From Lampris incognitus (taxonomy: Eukaryota > Chordata > Actinopteri > Lampriformes > Lampridae), in contig NC_079216.1 in NCBI RefSeq assembly GCF_029633865.1, positions 68,899,667 to 68,963,666 of the forward strand: a DNA stretch of 64,000 bases, read 5' to 3'. This document shows positions 33,946 to 44,401 of this stretch, piece by piece. The first letter of the stretch is position 1; each line of letters starts with the position of its first letter. A program made the position numbers and the translations under genes. Under the pieces are notes generated by a model that saw nothing but the letters and a program-made list of their open reading frames with translations, searched no databases and was not told the DNA's origin.

Positions 33946-34534
33946 GCGAGTTTGGACTTTGGTTTTTAAAACCAGATGCATGATGAGTGTTTTACTTAAA
34001 ATAACTACAATTACACTTAATAAAAACTGGTAATTGTGCATTATTACTTTTAATATTTATATTACTGTTGCTTGTGTGTAGATACTGCTTCCCAATGCTA
34101 GCAAGCCAGCTAAGTCTATATAAAACGGTAGCTAACGTTAGCTAGTGTCAGCAACACTGCAGCTATTTATCCATAGGGATAACATTTAACATGTTAATTC
34201 TGTGCATTTATCCTTATTAAGTAATTGCGTTTGCCAAACTCCGCCAGGAGTGAGATAAACTACAATGTATCAGATTCATCGCCAGTGCATGGACACCGTA
34301 TAACCAAACATTTGGCCTGCTAAAGTTACATGCCCAATGTGGTCTTTCCAAGTAGAACAGTCCTACATTGATTACCATCCGTTATCTGCACATACTGCCA
34401 TATCTTGCATGGTTGACAACGAATTTCGTCACTGTGTCCTCGTCATATTTTTTTAAAAATCCTCTCAAAGGATCTACGCGAAGGGAAACTGTGAAAATGG
34501 CCTTCGTCGGCTTCTTCTGAATTTGCCGCCATGT

Positions 34535-34645
34535 CTCTCAGGAGGTTAGCTAGGCTAGCTAGCGCCATAGCAACGAAATACGCCCGGCGAGATTTTGCGT
34601 CACTTCCGTACACGGCTGTACCCCATCTAGCCACGAGAGAGAGAA
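34535..34645 (-). repeat. Right half of a large inverted repeat
   Basis: Reverse-complement partner of 33842-33945. Together the arms could be the ends of a non-autonomous DNA element, but clear outer target duplications were not found. Confidence 0.8.
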
Positions 34646-34734
34646 AAATAATCGGCTAGTGCCAACGGTGCGGGATACGCCCCAAAAACTAGGGCCACAG
34701 ACGGCCCGACTGGCCAGCGGCCAACCGTCGGCCT

Positions 34735-34886
34735 GCTGCCACAGTAAACGTTATATACACGTACAGTATAGTATCAACCACGTTTTGTGTTACTGCCGTA
34801 AACCGACTGCCGTAAACCGGCTGTAGTAAAACTTAAAGCTGCAGTGTCCTAGACTACAGTCACACTGTTGTGACTTATACACAACA
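34735..34886 (-). repeat. 3' LTR of the gypsy element, truncated
   Basis: Matches the first 152 bp of the 5' LTR (on the - strand, starting tgttgtgtataagtcacaac). The homology stops at 'tgctgccacagtaaacg'; the last 52 bp of the LTR are missing and replaced by unrelated sequence, so the outer end and its target duplication are lost. Confidence 0.9.
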
Positions 34887-34903
34887 TTTTCTCCCCCCCT
34901 CTA
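34887..34903 (-). other. Polypurine tract of the gypsy element
   Basis: On the - strand, tagagggggggagaaaa lies immediately before the 3' LTR start (tgttgtg). This is the expected plus-strand primer. Confidence 0.9.
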
Positions 34904-35035
34904 CAGAAATCACTAGAAGAGTGAACATGAATGAACTGTATCACAACTAGGTAAACTGGGTGGTCTACCAGTTACCAGCGTAGCCATGTGGATTATTCTG
35001 CCACGTGACAGGCCACGCTCTAACTAACCTAAACG

Positions 35036-36310
35036 TCAGAAGTCCGTAACATAGTCTTTCAGATAGCCTGGTGGAGCCCGGGCTCGAGCTGGCCGGGCCT
35101 CATGATCAGCTGCGGGGCCCCCACCCTCAGCTGGGTGTCCCTCTGCGTGTTCTGGCTGTGCTATGGGAAAGTCACAGTCTGCTACCGTGGAACCCCACTT
35201 CTCCGAGGCATCGGGGTGTGTGGTGTTAGGTGGAGTTACCTTGTGAAGTCGGCTGGCATGCCACCGTGACCCATCAGAGAGGCAGAATGTCGCTGCACCT
35301 AGCTGACTGGTGACCTGCAGTGGTGCCGACCAGAAGGAGAGCAATTTGTGACCCCGGTGCGGCCGACGGATCCGGACCCAGTCCAGAACTGTGAACTGTG
35401 GCGCACGCACTTTACGCCTCCTGTCAAACCGCTGTTTCATCTGACGTTGACAGCCAGTGACCCTGCTGCTGTGCTGGACCGGCGTTACCGATGCAGGTGC
35501 GGTAGCCAACTGTGCTCGCAGGCGATCCAGAGGAAGTTGGAGCTCCCGGCCTATCATGAGGTGGGCTGGTGAGCTGCCTGTGGTTGAGTGTGGTGTCGCC
35601 CGGTAGTGCAGCATGGTGTGAAGTAAAGCAGCTGAGAAAGGTAGACCGTCAGCCAGATGTGCCCTGATGCCGTTTTTTAGTGTTTGGTTGAACCTTTCCA
35701 CACCCCCATTGGCTTCTGGGTGGTAAAAGGCAGTGCGAATGTGGTTGATCCCTTTGTCTGCCAGGAAAGCTGCAAACTCAGCTGAGATAAACTGTGGGCC
35801 GTTATCCGTAGTGATTCTGTTAGGGATCCCCCATCTGGCGAACAGAGAGGCGAGGAAGGCAGTGACCACCTGGGTCGTGACCGAACCCGCAGCGATCACT
35901 TCCGGCCACTTAGAGTGGAGGTCGTATGCCACCACAAGGAAGCGCTGACTATGCGGGACACCGTGGAGCTCTCCACAGATATCCACCTGGATGTGCTCCC
36001 AGGCAGTGGCAGGCCAGTGTACTGGTTGTAGTGGGGGTGGGGCAAGCGGGCCGGTCTTCCCACTGACGAGGCAGGCTGTGCAGTCTTTTACCATGGCCTC
36101 GATGTCCCTGTCAATGCCCGGCCACAACACAAGGCTCCTGCAACACTGCTTCACCTTCACAATGCCCAAATGACCTTCGCGGGCCATGGCCAGGATACGT
36201 GCCCGCAGGCCGACAGGGACCACTGTGCAGAGCCCCCGAGCCACGCAGACATCATGCCAACAGGACAGCTCCTCCCTGACCCTCCTGTACGGTACCAGCT
36301 CCTCAGGGGC
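35036..36310 (-). pseudogene. Gypsy integrase region
   Basis: The frame from 36244 down to 35036 (402 residues) carries the HHCC zinc-binding part (HLGIVKVKQ...CTAC) and the integrase core: HIQVDICGE with the first Asp, RITTDNGPQF with the second, and NGGVERFNQTLK with the Glu. The C-terminal part includes VLDWVRIRRPHRGHK and WHASRLHKVTPP, a typical gypsy tail. It is separated from RNase H by a 1-nt deletion near 36306-36309 (a G run on the + strand), which puts integrase in another frame. The DDE residues themselves are intact. Confidence 0.88.
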
Positions 36311-37079
36311 CAGCCCTCCCGGATGAAGGTACGCAGTTGGGAGAGGAGGGGGTCCGCCTCCGAGGCAAGCTGGAGGTCCTGGAGAGAACCTGCAGCTTGG
36401 AGTGGGGCGTGCAACATCTGAATGAGGTCTGGCTCCGTTAGGTCTGGGCCTGAGTCTGGTGCGGGGCCAGGGCTAGCTCTGGAAAGAAGGTCCGCCACTA
36501 CGTTATCCCGACCTGGGGTGAACTGAGGGGAGAAGTCGTATTGCTGGAGCCTTTCGGACCAGCGGTGGACCCGCAGCGGTTTGTGTCCTGACCCCGACGA
36601 AGTTAGTAGGGACGTAAGGGCCTGGTGGTCAGTCCGCAGCGTGAAGTGCCTCCCATACAGGTACATGTGCCAACGCTCACACGCCCACACACATGCCAAT
36701 GCTTCCCGCTCCCCCACGGAGTATTTCTGTTCAGCCGCAGTGAGTGAGCGAGAGGCGAATGCAACAGGGCGCTCGGTGTCGTCCTGGAGCTGGGACAGCA
36801 CAGCGCCCACTGCTGTGTTGGAGGCGTCACAGGTCACTATAGTGGGGCTGTTGATGTCAAAATGTGCCAGCACCGGGGGAGATGTAAGCTGTTCCTTAAG
36901 CTGGCGCACAGCTGCAGAGCAGGCCGGAGTTCATGTCCAGGCCACATCCTTTTTTAGGAGTTCCCGTAGTGGGGTTGTGGTTGAAGAATACTGAGGCAGG
37001 AAGCGCAAGTAACCGGCCGTCATACCCAGGAAGGAAGCGAGCTGGGTCGAGCATGTGGGTTCAGGGAGGCGTTGTATTG
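36157..37079 (-). pseudogene. Gypsy RT connection and RNase H region
   Basis: Directly continues the RT frame after removal of the hAT element: EAIQRLPEPTCSTQLASFLG, then LKKDVAWT, then an in-frame TGA (36931-36933), then CSAAVRQLKEQLTSPPVLAHF. The RNase H core reads IVTCDASNTAVGAVLSQ, RSLTAAEQKYSVGEREALA and LRTDHQALTSLL, carrying the Asp, Glu and Asp of the active site. After FIREGWP the frame is lost through a 1-nt deletion. Confidence 0.85.
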
Positions 37080-37087
37080 CCTCCACA

Positions 37088-40034
37088 CAGGCCCGTAGCC
37101 AGAAACATATTTTGGGGGGTTGGGCAACACTGCCGAAAGCTACCGGTAAATAAAATTCCCACACTATATACTATAGCCTAATACCCAACCGTATGGTAAA
37201 TGTCAACGTATTAATGGCCCATAGATAATCATCAATGCATTAATAAATAAAAGTGGGTCTTACCTTATAAAAGCAGGTCCAATCGTCTTTTTTGTCTGCA
37301 AAAGATGTCCAGTACCTCTTCCGGCGTCACCACAATGTCTCTGTGCTCCGAGAGCAATGTCAGTCCATTAAGCCGTCTTTCCGTCATCGTACTGCGCATT
37401 TTGTCCTTGATCCTTCCCAGACGGGAAAAACTTCTCTCGACATGGGCACTGGTGACAGGAAGCGTGGTCAAAACGCAGAGAAGCTTGAAGAAGCTTGGAA
37501 ACAACTCACTGCTACAGGCATTTAATGCCTCAATGGCATTTTGTGGAACATAAGTTGCATCTTTCCATTTATCCCGCCAGGTGTCAATTTCTGACTTTAC
37601 AACTTCCAGATGCGGTGACACTTCATCAGGATACAGGTTGGAGAGCGCTTGAGCTGAGCTGTCGTTCAGCATGCTGACCTTAGATGGCAGTAAGGAGCAG
37701 AGGTTGGAGATCACATTTCTGTGTTTGCTGAAGCGTTCCTTCATCTGTGATGAATAAAAGTCAAGCATGACTATGAAAAGCTTTTGCCGGTAGTGATTTT
37801 CACAGGCCTTCAATGGATCCTCATTGCAGTCCGCGCCTCTTGGTGGTCGAAATTCAACCCCATACTTGGCTGCTTGGGAAGAGGTCTTTTGGAAAATCTG
37901 CCTGAACTCCATCTCAGAGTTAGCCCTCATCTCATCTACCTGCTTAATAACAGCATCAGCAGCTGAAACGCAACTCACCAAGTCACAATTTTCCTTCTGA
38001 AGGAAGGTGGACAGGTGGTAGGTTTTTGCAAGCATCTTCTCACTCACATTCATGGACAGCATGAGTTCTGCATTGTCAATTGAATTAAAGAGCTGAGTGG
38101 CTTTGACAGATGTGTCTCCTGTGAAGGTTTCACTAATTTTCTGCAGGCTGGATCGCACAGGGTCTAAAAGCTCGTTGAATGTAAATATTGCGTCGTGGCG
38201 TTCGACCCATCTCGTTTCACACAACTTCGTCAGTCACGTTTTCTTGCAGTCGGGTAAAAGACGCTCCGTCTCGTGTCGCAGACTGCATGCAGACCGCAAA
38301 GCCCAATCATGGAAAAAAGTGCAGATTTCCGAGACAATTCCAAAGCAATTTCACACCATTTGTACAGTGCAGCACTTGTTTAGGACCAAATTCAAACTGT
38401 GGTTGGCACAGTGCACATAAACCGCTTGCTTGTGCTTCTCTTTGATTTTAGCTTGGGCACCATTTAAACGGCCACTCATGGCAGATGCGCCGTCGTATCC
38501 CTGGCCACGTAAAAACTGTAAATCAATGCCTGCATTTGTCAACTGACTTTCGGTTGAATTGGCAATTGCCTCCCCTGTTAACTTCTCGATATCAACAAAG
38601 GACAAAACTCCTCTCTGATGCTATATTGGCTGTCATGCTGGTTCACGTATCTGACACAGACAGAAAGCTGCTCCCGCCCTGAAACATCTTTCATTTCATC
38701 TGCCAACACAGCGAAACACTGCGCGGAGTTTACTTTCTGCACCAGTTTGTTTGTTATCATATCTCCAATTATGCTGATTATTTCATTTTGCACATCAGGA
38801 CTGCGGTAGCTAGCGTTTGCTGCACATTTACTCCAGTGTTGTAATAGTACTGTGTCGCCAGATGTCGCCCTAAACCTGAGTAAAGCCCTGACATTTCCGT
38901 CATTGTGAGTTGGCTCATTCAATGTCACTGGTCCTGAATCAATATCACCTCTCAGGGCGAGTTCTTGGTGACCGCAAAAAATCAACGTTGCCATGATGCT
39001 TTTGAGTTTTTCTCTGTTTTCTTGGACTCGCTTTTTTCTCTCAGAATCGAGCCTCAGTGAAATTGCATCCATTTTATTGTTGAGAACCATTTGGAAATTG
39101 TCCGCTTTCAAACATGCATCCTTGTGATGTGCCTTTTGTGCATGGTCTTTGAACGTCTCTAAAGCATGTTTCCAGTCTGAGAAGTGGACATTAATTAGCT
39201 TGCCAGCTTGTCTGTGCCCTCCCTTGCCCACATGCTCGACTGCAAACGCAACGCAGTGCTTACAGAAACAACCGTCGGCCCTTGTTGAGTATACTAGCCA
39301 GCTAAACTGGTCAATCCCATGACGTTGGAAAGGTAGTTTACCTCCTAGTTTTGTAGGGAATGTTTGTCCGATATTGGCCGTCCAGTCCAGTGAGTATATT
39401 TCTCTTCTCTGTTCGTCTGATATTTTCCCACCAATATAATCCACAAAGTCGTGTGAAAACGTTTCCGAGGTAGAGGACGGCGGGCGGGTCTGCTAACTCT
39501 GGCTCCGTCTCCGAGGAGGAGGGCAGTGGGTCGGCTAACACTTGCTCCGGGAAATCGGTAACCTTAGTGACCAGATCATCTGTAATGTTCTTTTTTTCTT
39601 TTTTGAGTCGGGACACGTTGAAACAAAAAAATCACTGATTTTACAAATATTAACTTGACTGCTCTTGCCTGGTTTACAGGTAGCTTTCGGCGGCTCCATT
39701 GCTTTTGAAAAGCAAACTATAGATCGACCATTTAGCTAGCATAGCCAGTGGCAGGTTGCTTAGCTGACTCGTCAGACCCCTGAGCCAATCAAAAGCCTGT
39801 GATTTTATTTGTTTTACGAAACAGACCAATAAGATACATCATGTTTGGAAACAAATTAACTGACAGGTTTAACGCCTGTCAGTCACGATAGATGCAGTGT
39901 ATGAGTAGGCTAGAGGGGCGGTGACAAATAATCAAAACGATAACTAAATAATTATTGGTGCCATTTCAGACGGGCTGTGGGGTTTCGGGGGGGGGGGTTC
40001 AGACACGAAAACCACCTACCTGGCTACGTGCCTG
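37088..40034 (-). mobile_element. hAT-superfamily DNA transposon inserted in the gypsy pol gene
   Basis: Both ends are exact: 8-bp target duplications cctccaca (37080-37087 and 40035-40042) flank terminal inverted repeats caggcccgtagccag and, from the other end, caggcacgtagccag (one mismatch in 15). It encodes a transposase on the - strand. Joining the flanks with one copy of the duplication restores the gypsy RT frame without a break (VEA-IQR), so the insertion occurred in an intact gypsy reading frame. Length 2,947 bp. Confidence 0.95.
37265..39616 (-). pseudogene. hAT transposase, ZMYM1/TTF-finger type, broken
   Basis: N-terminal TTF-type zinc finger: DGCFCKHCVAF, then DWKHALETFKDHAQKAHHK (about 39290-39150). 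The DUF4371-like core includes IISIIGDMITNKLVQKVN and CFAVLADEMKDVSGREQLS (catalytic-region Asp), followed by GIDLQFLRGQGYDGASAMSG (second Asp) and VHCANHSLNLVL. The hAT C-terminal dimerisation domain reads LLCVLTTLPVTSAHVERSFS and RLNGLTLLSEHRDI. Breaks: frameshifts near 39475 and 38610, a TGA at 38351-38353 and another stop near 38237. It resembles host ZMYM1/P52rIPK-like proteins because those derive from this transposase group. Confidence 0.9.
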
Positions 40035-40042
40035 CCTCCACA

Positions 40043-41949
40043 TTAGAAAGGAGCGGGCTGACGCCATCAGCAGTCAGGCGGAAACCCACAAACTCGATGG
40101 CGGGTACTGAGAAGGTGCACTTCTCGCCATTCAGCGTGAGATTGTGGCTGGCGAGGACATTGAGCACCCTAGTGAGGCGCTCATCATGGACGGCTGCAGT
40201 CGGGCCGTGCACCACAATGTCATCCAGGTAGATGATCACCCCAGGAATGCCGGCAAATATGGTGGACATAATTTTCTGAAAGCAACTGGGGGCAGAGCTG
40301 AGGCCGAATGGCATACGTGTGTAGCGGTAAACCCCAGTGTGTGTCACAAAGGCAGTGAGGTCACGGCTGTCTGGGTGTAGTGGGACCTGCAGGTGGCCCT
40401 GGCGGAGGTCGCCAGGGCCACCTGCCAGGGCCGTCAACTCCTCTACTGTCAGTAGTGGGTACTTATCTGGAATCACCGCCTTGTTCACCGACCTGAGATC
40501 GATGCATGGACGCAGCCCTCCTGACTTTTTCTTTGCCACCGCCAGGTTGGAGCTCCAGGGCGATGCATCCACGCGCTCCATTATGCCTGCGTCTAGCAGC
40601 TTCCCCAGTTCAGCAGTTACGTCGTCACGCAGGGCAAGAGGTAGGTGGTGCAGAGGCTGGATGACTGCGCGCACCTCAGGATTCAGGAGGGGCTGGTGGT
40701 TAAAAGCAGTTAGGCAGCCCAGGCCGCTGAACAGAGAAGGCCAGCGCTGCTGCCATGACAGGCCCACAGCCAGGATGGTACAGCCAGCATTGTCCATGAG
40801 AGAGAACCCTAAGTCACAGAACAAATCCAGACCCATAAGGTTAGCTCCATGATGGGACACCTGGGGAGTGAATGAGGTGAGGGCTTTGGTCCCATACCGA
40901 ATTGAAAAGTCTACGGTACCCATCATACCAATCTTGGAATTGGCATAGCCGTACAGGTCCTCCGCATCAGTCCTGATGTGCCGCAGGGGAAAAAACCGTC
41001 GGACTGTGGACACGTTCAGTAACGACTTTGAAGCCCCTGTGTCTAGCAGGAGTGGCAAACACACCCCGTCCAATTCCACAGTGCACCACTTGAAGGGCCG
41101 GGCCTGGGAGCTTACTGAATGGATGGTCGTTGGCGCCGGTGGGCAGGAAACACTTTGCGTTTGAGGGGAAGCAGCAGGGTTGGAACAACAAACCCTTGCA
41201 AAGTGGTTTAACTTGCCGCAACGTGAACATGTCTGTCCTTTGGCCGGGCAGGTAGGGCTACGGGTGGGGTGATTTGAAGAGCCGCGGTTACGACATGCTG
41301 CGCGTGTTGGCGCTCTCTGGCGCCCAGCAAAATTCACCTCTGCGTTGCTCACCTCGGGTTCGGGTGGAGTCGAGGCGGGCTGTACAGTCTGTGTTGCCAG
41401 CATGGATAGTGGGGAACATGCTAATTGAGATGCTAATCCAGTGGCAGACTCCACCTGGAATGCTATTTCCACTGCCTTCGACAGAGTCAAATCATCCGGG
41501 GACATGAGCAGTTTCTCTCTGACTTTATAGTTATTGATGTGTTCTACCAGCTGGTCCCTTATTAGTTCATCTTCCAGAGCCCCGAATTTACAGAGGCTAG
41601 CCAGACCCCTCAAGTCAGCTATGTAGTGATGTACTGACTCACCCGCGCGCTGCTGGCGCTGACGGAAAACAAGGCGCCGGAGCAGGACGCTCTGTGGAGC
41701 GGCAACATGTCCAGCAAGCTTAGCAACACAAGCCGCGTATGTAGGAGTGGATCCGAGCGTCCTAAAGAGCCGCTGACCCTCGCTGCCCAAGTGGTGTATC
41801 AGCAGGGCTCTCTGCCGTGAGTCTTCTGTGTCCACCAAACCCGCAGCCGCGATGAATGTCTCGAACGATTCATGCCGGCGAGTCCAAGGAACTGTTGGTT
41901 CGCCAGGTACAGCCAGGAAGGGAGAGAGAGGCGTGAGTGAAAATCCCAT
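40043..41949 (-). pseudogene. Gypsy gag-protease-reverse transcriptase frame
   Basis: A continuous frame with no gag-pol shift. From the first ATG outside the LTR (41949) the gag part runs to a zinc knuckle CSRCGKLNHFARVC (residues 241-254). Protease follows with LLLDTGAS (303-307), then RT with AVAKKKSGGLRPCIDLRSVN, TRMPFGLSSAPSCFQ and IIYLDDIVVHG (YLDD at 574-577). RT motif A is damaged: the usual FSKLDLRQG reads GGPGDLRQG. The frame is cut at 40043 by the hAT insertion. The open frame extends upstream to 41988, but that ATG lies inside the LTR, so 41949 is preferred; it falls within the primer-binding site. Confidence 0.88.
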
Positions 41950-41960
41950 CCTCGTCGCCA
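41943..41960 (-). other. Primer-binding site for tRNA-Ser
   Basis: The + strand reads atcccatcctcgtcgcca, which is the 3' end of tRNA-Ser(GCT) including CCA. It lies one base inside the 5' LTR. Eighteen of eighteen positions match the tRNA end as I know it. Confidence 0.85.
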
Positions 41961-41961
41961 A

Positions 41962-42165
41962 TGTTGTGTCCAGCAAAACTCGGACCACGACTTTAAATCA
42001 AACTGTGTTTATTGCTGCCACAGTAAACGTTATGTACACGTACAGTATAGTATCAACCAGGTCTTGTGTTACTGCCGTAAACCGACTGCCGTAAACCGGC
42101 TGTAGTAAAACTTAAAGCTGCAGTGTCCTAGACTACAGTCACACTGTTGTGACTTATACACAACA
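41962..42165 (-). repeat. 5' LTR of the gypsy element
   Basis: 204 bp, on the - strand starting tgttgtgtataagtc and ending gttttgctggacacaaca (TG...CA). Contains an AATAAA on the - strand in 'gcagcaataaacacag'. Matches the 3' LTR over their common 152 bp with few differences. Confidence 0.92.
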
Positions 42166-42360
42166 ACAGTCACAACCGGAAATAGTCTCCGTAGCTACAC
42201 TAAAACAAGCTGTGTTTTCTTACTGTTGTTTTATTGCGTTAAAATGAACAAGTCATTCGATTACATGTGTTTTGTATCAAGGGGAGAGACGCCTGGAGGA
42301 GAGCTGCACTAGTTGTTTTTGTGCCATGTGGTGCATGTGTAGACATGTAGGTCAGGTGAA

Positions 42361-42380
42361 TCGGCCAAACTTAATTGTCG

Positions 42381-42439
<59 letters not shown>

Positions 42440-42575
42440 CCCTGTGATGGACTGGCGGCCTGTGTCTCCCCGCCTGCCGCCCAATGACTGCTGGGATAGG
42501 CTCCGGCATCCCGAGACTCCGATTGGGATAAGTGGCTTGGATAATGGCTGGCTGGATGGATGGATGGTGTACGTG
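42361..42575. repeat. Interspersed repeat (reverse copy of 613-1026 type) with (GT)n
   Basis: A GT tract (42385-42430) is followed by the reverse complement of the repeat's first half ('ccgcctgccgcccaatgact', 'gctgggataggctccggcat') and ends in ggatggatggatgg. Confidence 0.85.
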
Positions 42576-43089
42576 TGCCGTCTGGTTGGTGGGTGACGTA
42601 AAGGAAGATGTGATGATGATGCTGCAGTAGCTGTTATAGTGCACAGTAGTGTGTGTTGTGGTTGTTGAAGATCAGCTGTCTTGACGGTGCTGATCCAGTA
42701 GTGCATATAGTGCGATAGTGTATTTTATATGTGGCTGTGTTGGTGGTAACGGCAACAATATGAGACATTTGTGTGTGTGTGTGTGTGTGTGTGGGGGGGG
42801 GTGCAGTTCGTTACTGAAGGCCCTGACTGAAACCTCATGGTTCGCTACTGGGTAGTGGTTAGTAGAGCTGCCATACAATGGTTAAGCTAACTTCGTCTAG
42901 TTACATTGTTTCTGATAGAGACTCTCCCCACGTGGGCTCCAAACCTGGCAACCCAAAAAGTCTTTTCATCGATGCGTTATAACATTTTACTACTGATTCA
43001 TAATGCAGGAATGAGTTAACGGTTAATGAAGTAATTAGTAACTACTTATAAACCTTTTGTTAAGTTGGTGTTATTGCAAAGTGCTACTG
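42576..43089. other. No gene recognised
   Basis: Short frames only; a second GT tract followed by a G run lies at 42769-42801. Confidence 0.5.
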
Positions 43090-43734
43090 CAACGCACATG
43101 GCCATGCACATGATGTAAAAAAAACGTGATTCATCAGACCAGGTCACCACCTTCCACTGCTCTGTGGTCCAAGTCTGACACTCACGTGCCTATTGTAGGT
43201 GCTTTCGGCAGTGGACAGGGGTCATCATGGGCACTCTAACTGGTCTGTGGCTATGCAGCCCCATACTCAGCAGGCTGTGATGCACTGTGTCCTGACACCT
43301 GTCTGTCATAGCCAGCATGAACTTTTTCAGCAGTTTGAGCTCCAGTAGCTCTTCTGTGGGATCAGACCAGACGGGCTAGCCTACGCTCCCCACGCGCATC
43401 AATGAGCCGTGGGCACCCATGACCCTGTCACCAGTTCACCGGTTGTAAGACCACTTTTGGTAGGTGCAGACCACTGCATACTGGGAACACCCCACAAGAC
43501 CTGTCGTTTTGGAGATGCTCCGACCCAGTTGTCTAGCCATCACAATTTGGCCCTCTCAAAGTCGTCCAGATCCTTATGCTTGCCCATTTTTCCTGCTTCC
43601 AACACATCAACTTCAAGAACTGACTGTTCACGTGCTGCCTGATACACCCCACCCCTTGACAGGTGCCACTGTAACCACATAATCAATGTTATTCACTTAC
43701 CTGTCAGTGGTTTTAATGTTTTAGCTGATTGGTG
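43090..43734 (-). mobile_element. Tc1-like transposon, 5' half only
   Basis: The intact end is at 43734, where the - strand begins caccaatcagctaaaacatt, next to a TA (43735-43736). The transposase reads leftwards from an ATG at 43587. Recognisable pieces include IVMARQLGRSISKTTGLVGC, YAVVCTYQKWSYNR, RVMGAHGSLMR, HSLLSMGLHSHRPVRVPM and TPVHCRKHLQ, i.e. the two helix-turn-helix units and the start of the catalytic domain. It reaches SDESRF (first catalytic Asp) and then breaks off near 43090, so the rest of the DDE domain and the far terminal repeat are missing. Stops and frameshifts are present. Confidence 0.85.
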
Positions 43735-43739
43735 TATAT

Positions 43740-44400
43740 TTGTGTTTTAAAGCTGTTTTAAAAATGTCTGTTTATCCTCCGCTAGCTTTCATCATATGCA
43801 CCATCCCTTTGTATTTGGGACCTTACTGTGTATTTTTATGTATATTTCTGCGTATATTTTGGCCCTTTTTGTAGATGTGACTTTTGGACAGTTCCTGTTC
43901 AACAGCCTCATAGGATAGCTGTCAGCTGTACTTGCTCACTTAATAAACTATTGGCTCGTGTCATTAATGAGGCCTTTAGCTCACGTTGCTATGCAAGCTC
44001 ATGCAAAAATTAAAAAAATAAAAGTTTGCAAAGTTTGGTTGACCGCAAAGAACCACATGAAGTCACATTGGTCTTTAGCTGCGTAGATAACTTTGAGATG
44101 TGAAATTATCTTCGTGTCATCTTATAATCTGCTCTGATTAAGTAATCAGACACTTCTGAAGTTATTAAATCAATAAACACACACCTTATTTGTTATAATT
44201 CACACTTCTACTGGACTGCACTTTACCAGACACTGCTGTTTGCCTCCCTGCAGGATGTCGGCAACAGCTACCCCCCCCACACACATATACACATACATAT
44301 ACACCCCCCCCCCACACACACACATTAGTGATGTGCTTGTTCTCGATCTTCTCTTTGTGTTTATGTTGTGTGACACATGATGCCTCATTTTCAGCGGTCA
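43740..44400. other. No gene recognised
   Basis: AT-rich DNA with two C runs and a patchy CA segment at 44268-44325. Confidence 0.5.
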
Positions 44401-44401
44401 T

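Larger units (their letters stand above)
34735..42165 (-). mobile_element. Ty3/gypsy LTR retrotransposon, - strand, split by a hAT element
   Basis: Complete set of landmarks: 5' LTR (41962-42165), tRNA-Ser primer site (41943-41960), gag-protease-RT frame, RNase H, integrase, polypurine tract and 3' LTR (34735-34886). Without the 2,947-bp hAT insertion the element is about 4.5 kb. The tRNA-Ser primer site and compact single gag-pol frame resemble the Mag-type gypsy lineage; that placement is inference. A stop, a frameshift and the insertion make it inactive. The two LTRs are close in sequence over their shared part, pointing to a fairly recent insertion. Confidence 0.93.

Noticed and set aside
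37265..38224. Host ZMYM1-like gene
   Set aside because: Terminal inverted repeats, an 8-bp target duplication and insertion inside a retrotransposon show it is a hAT transposon; the frames are also broken.
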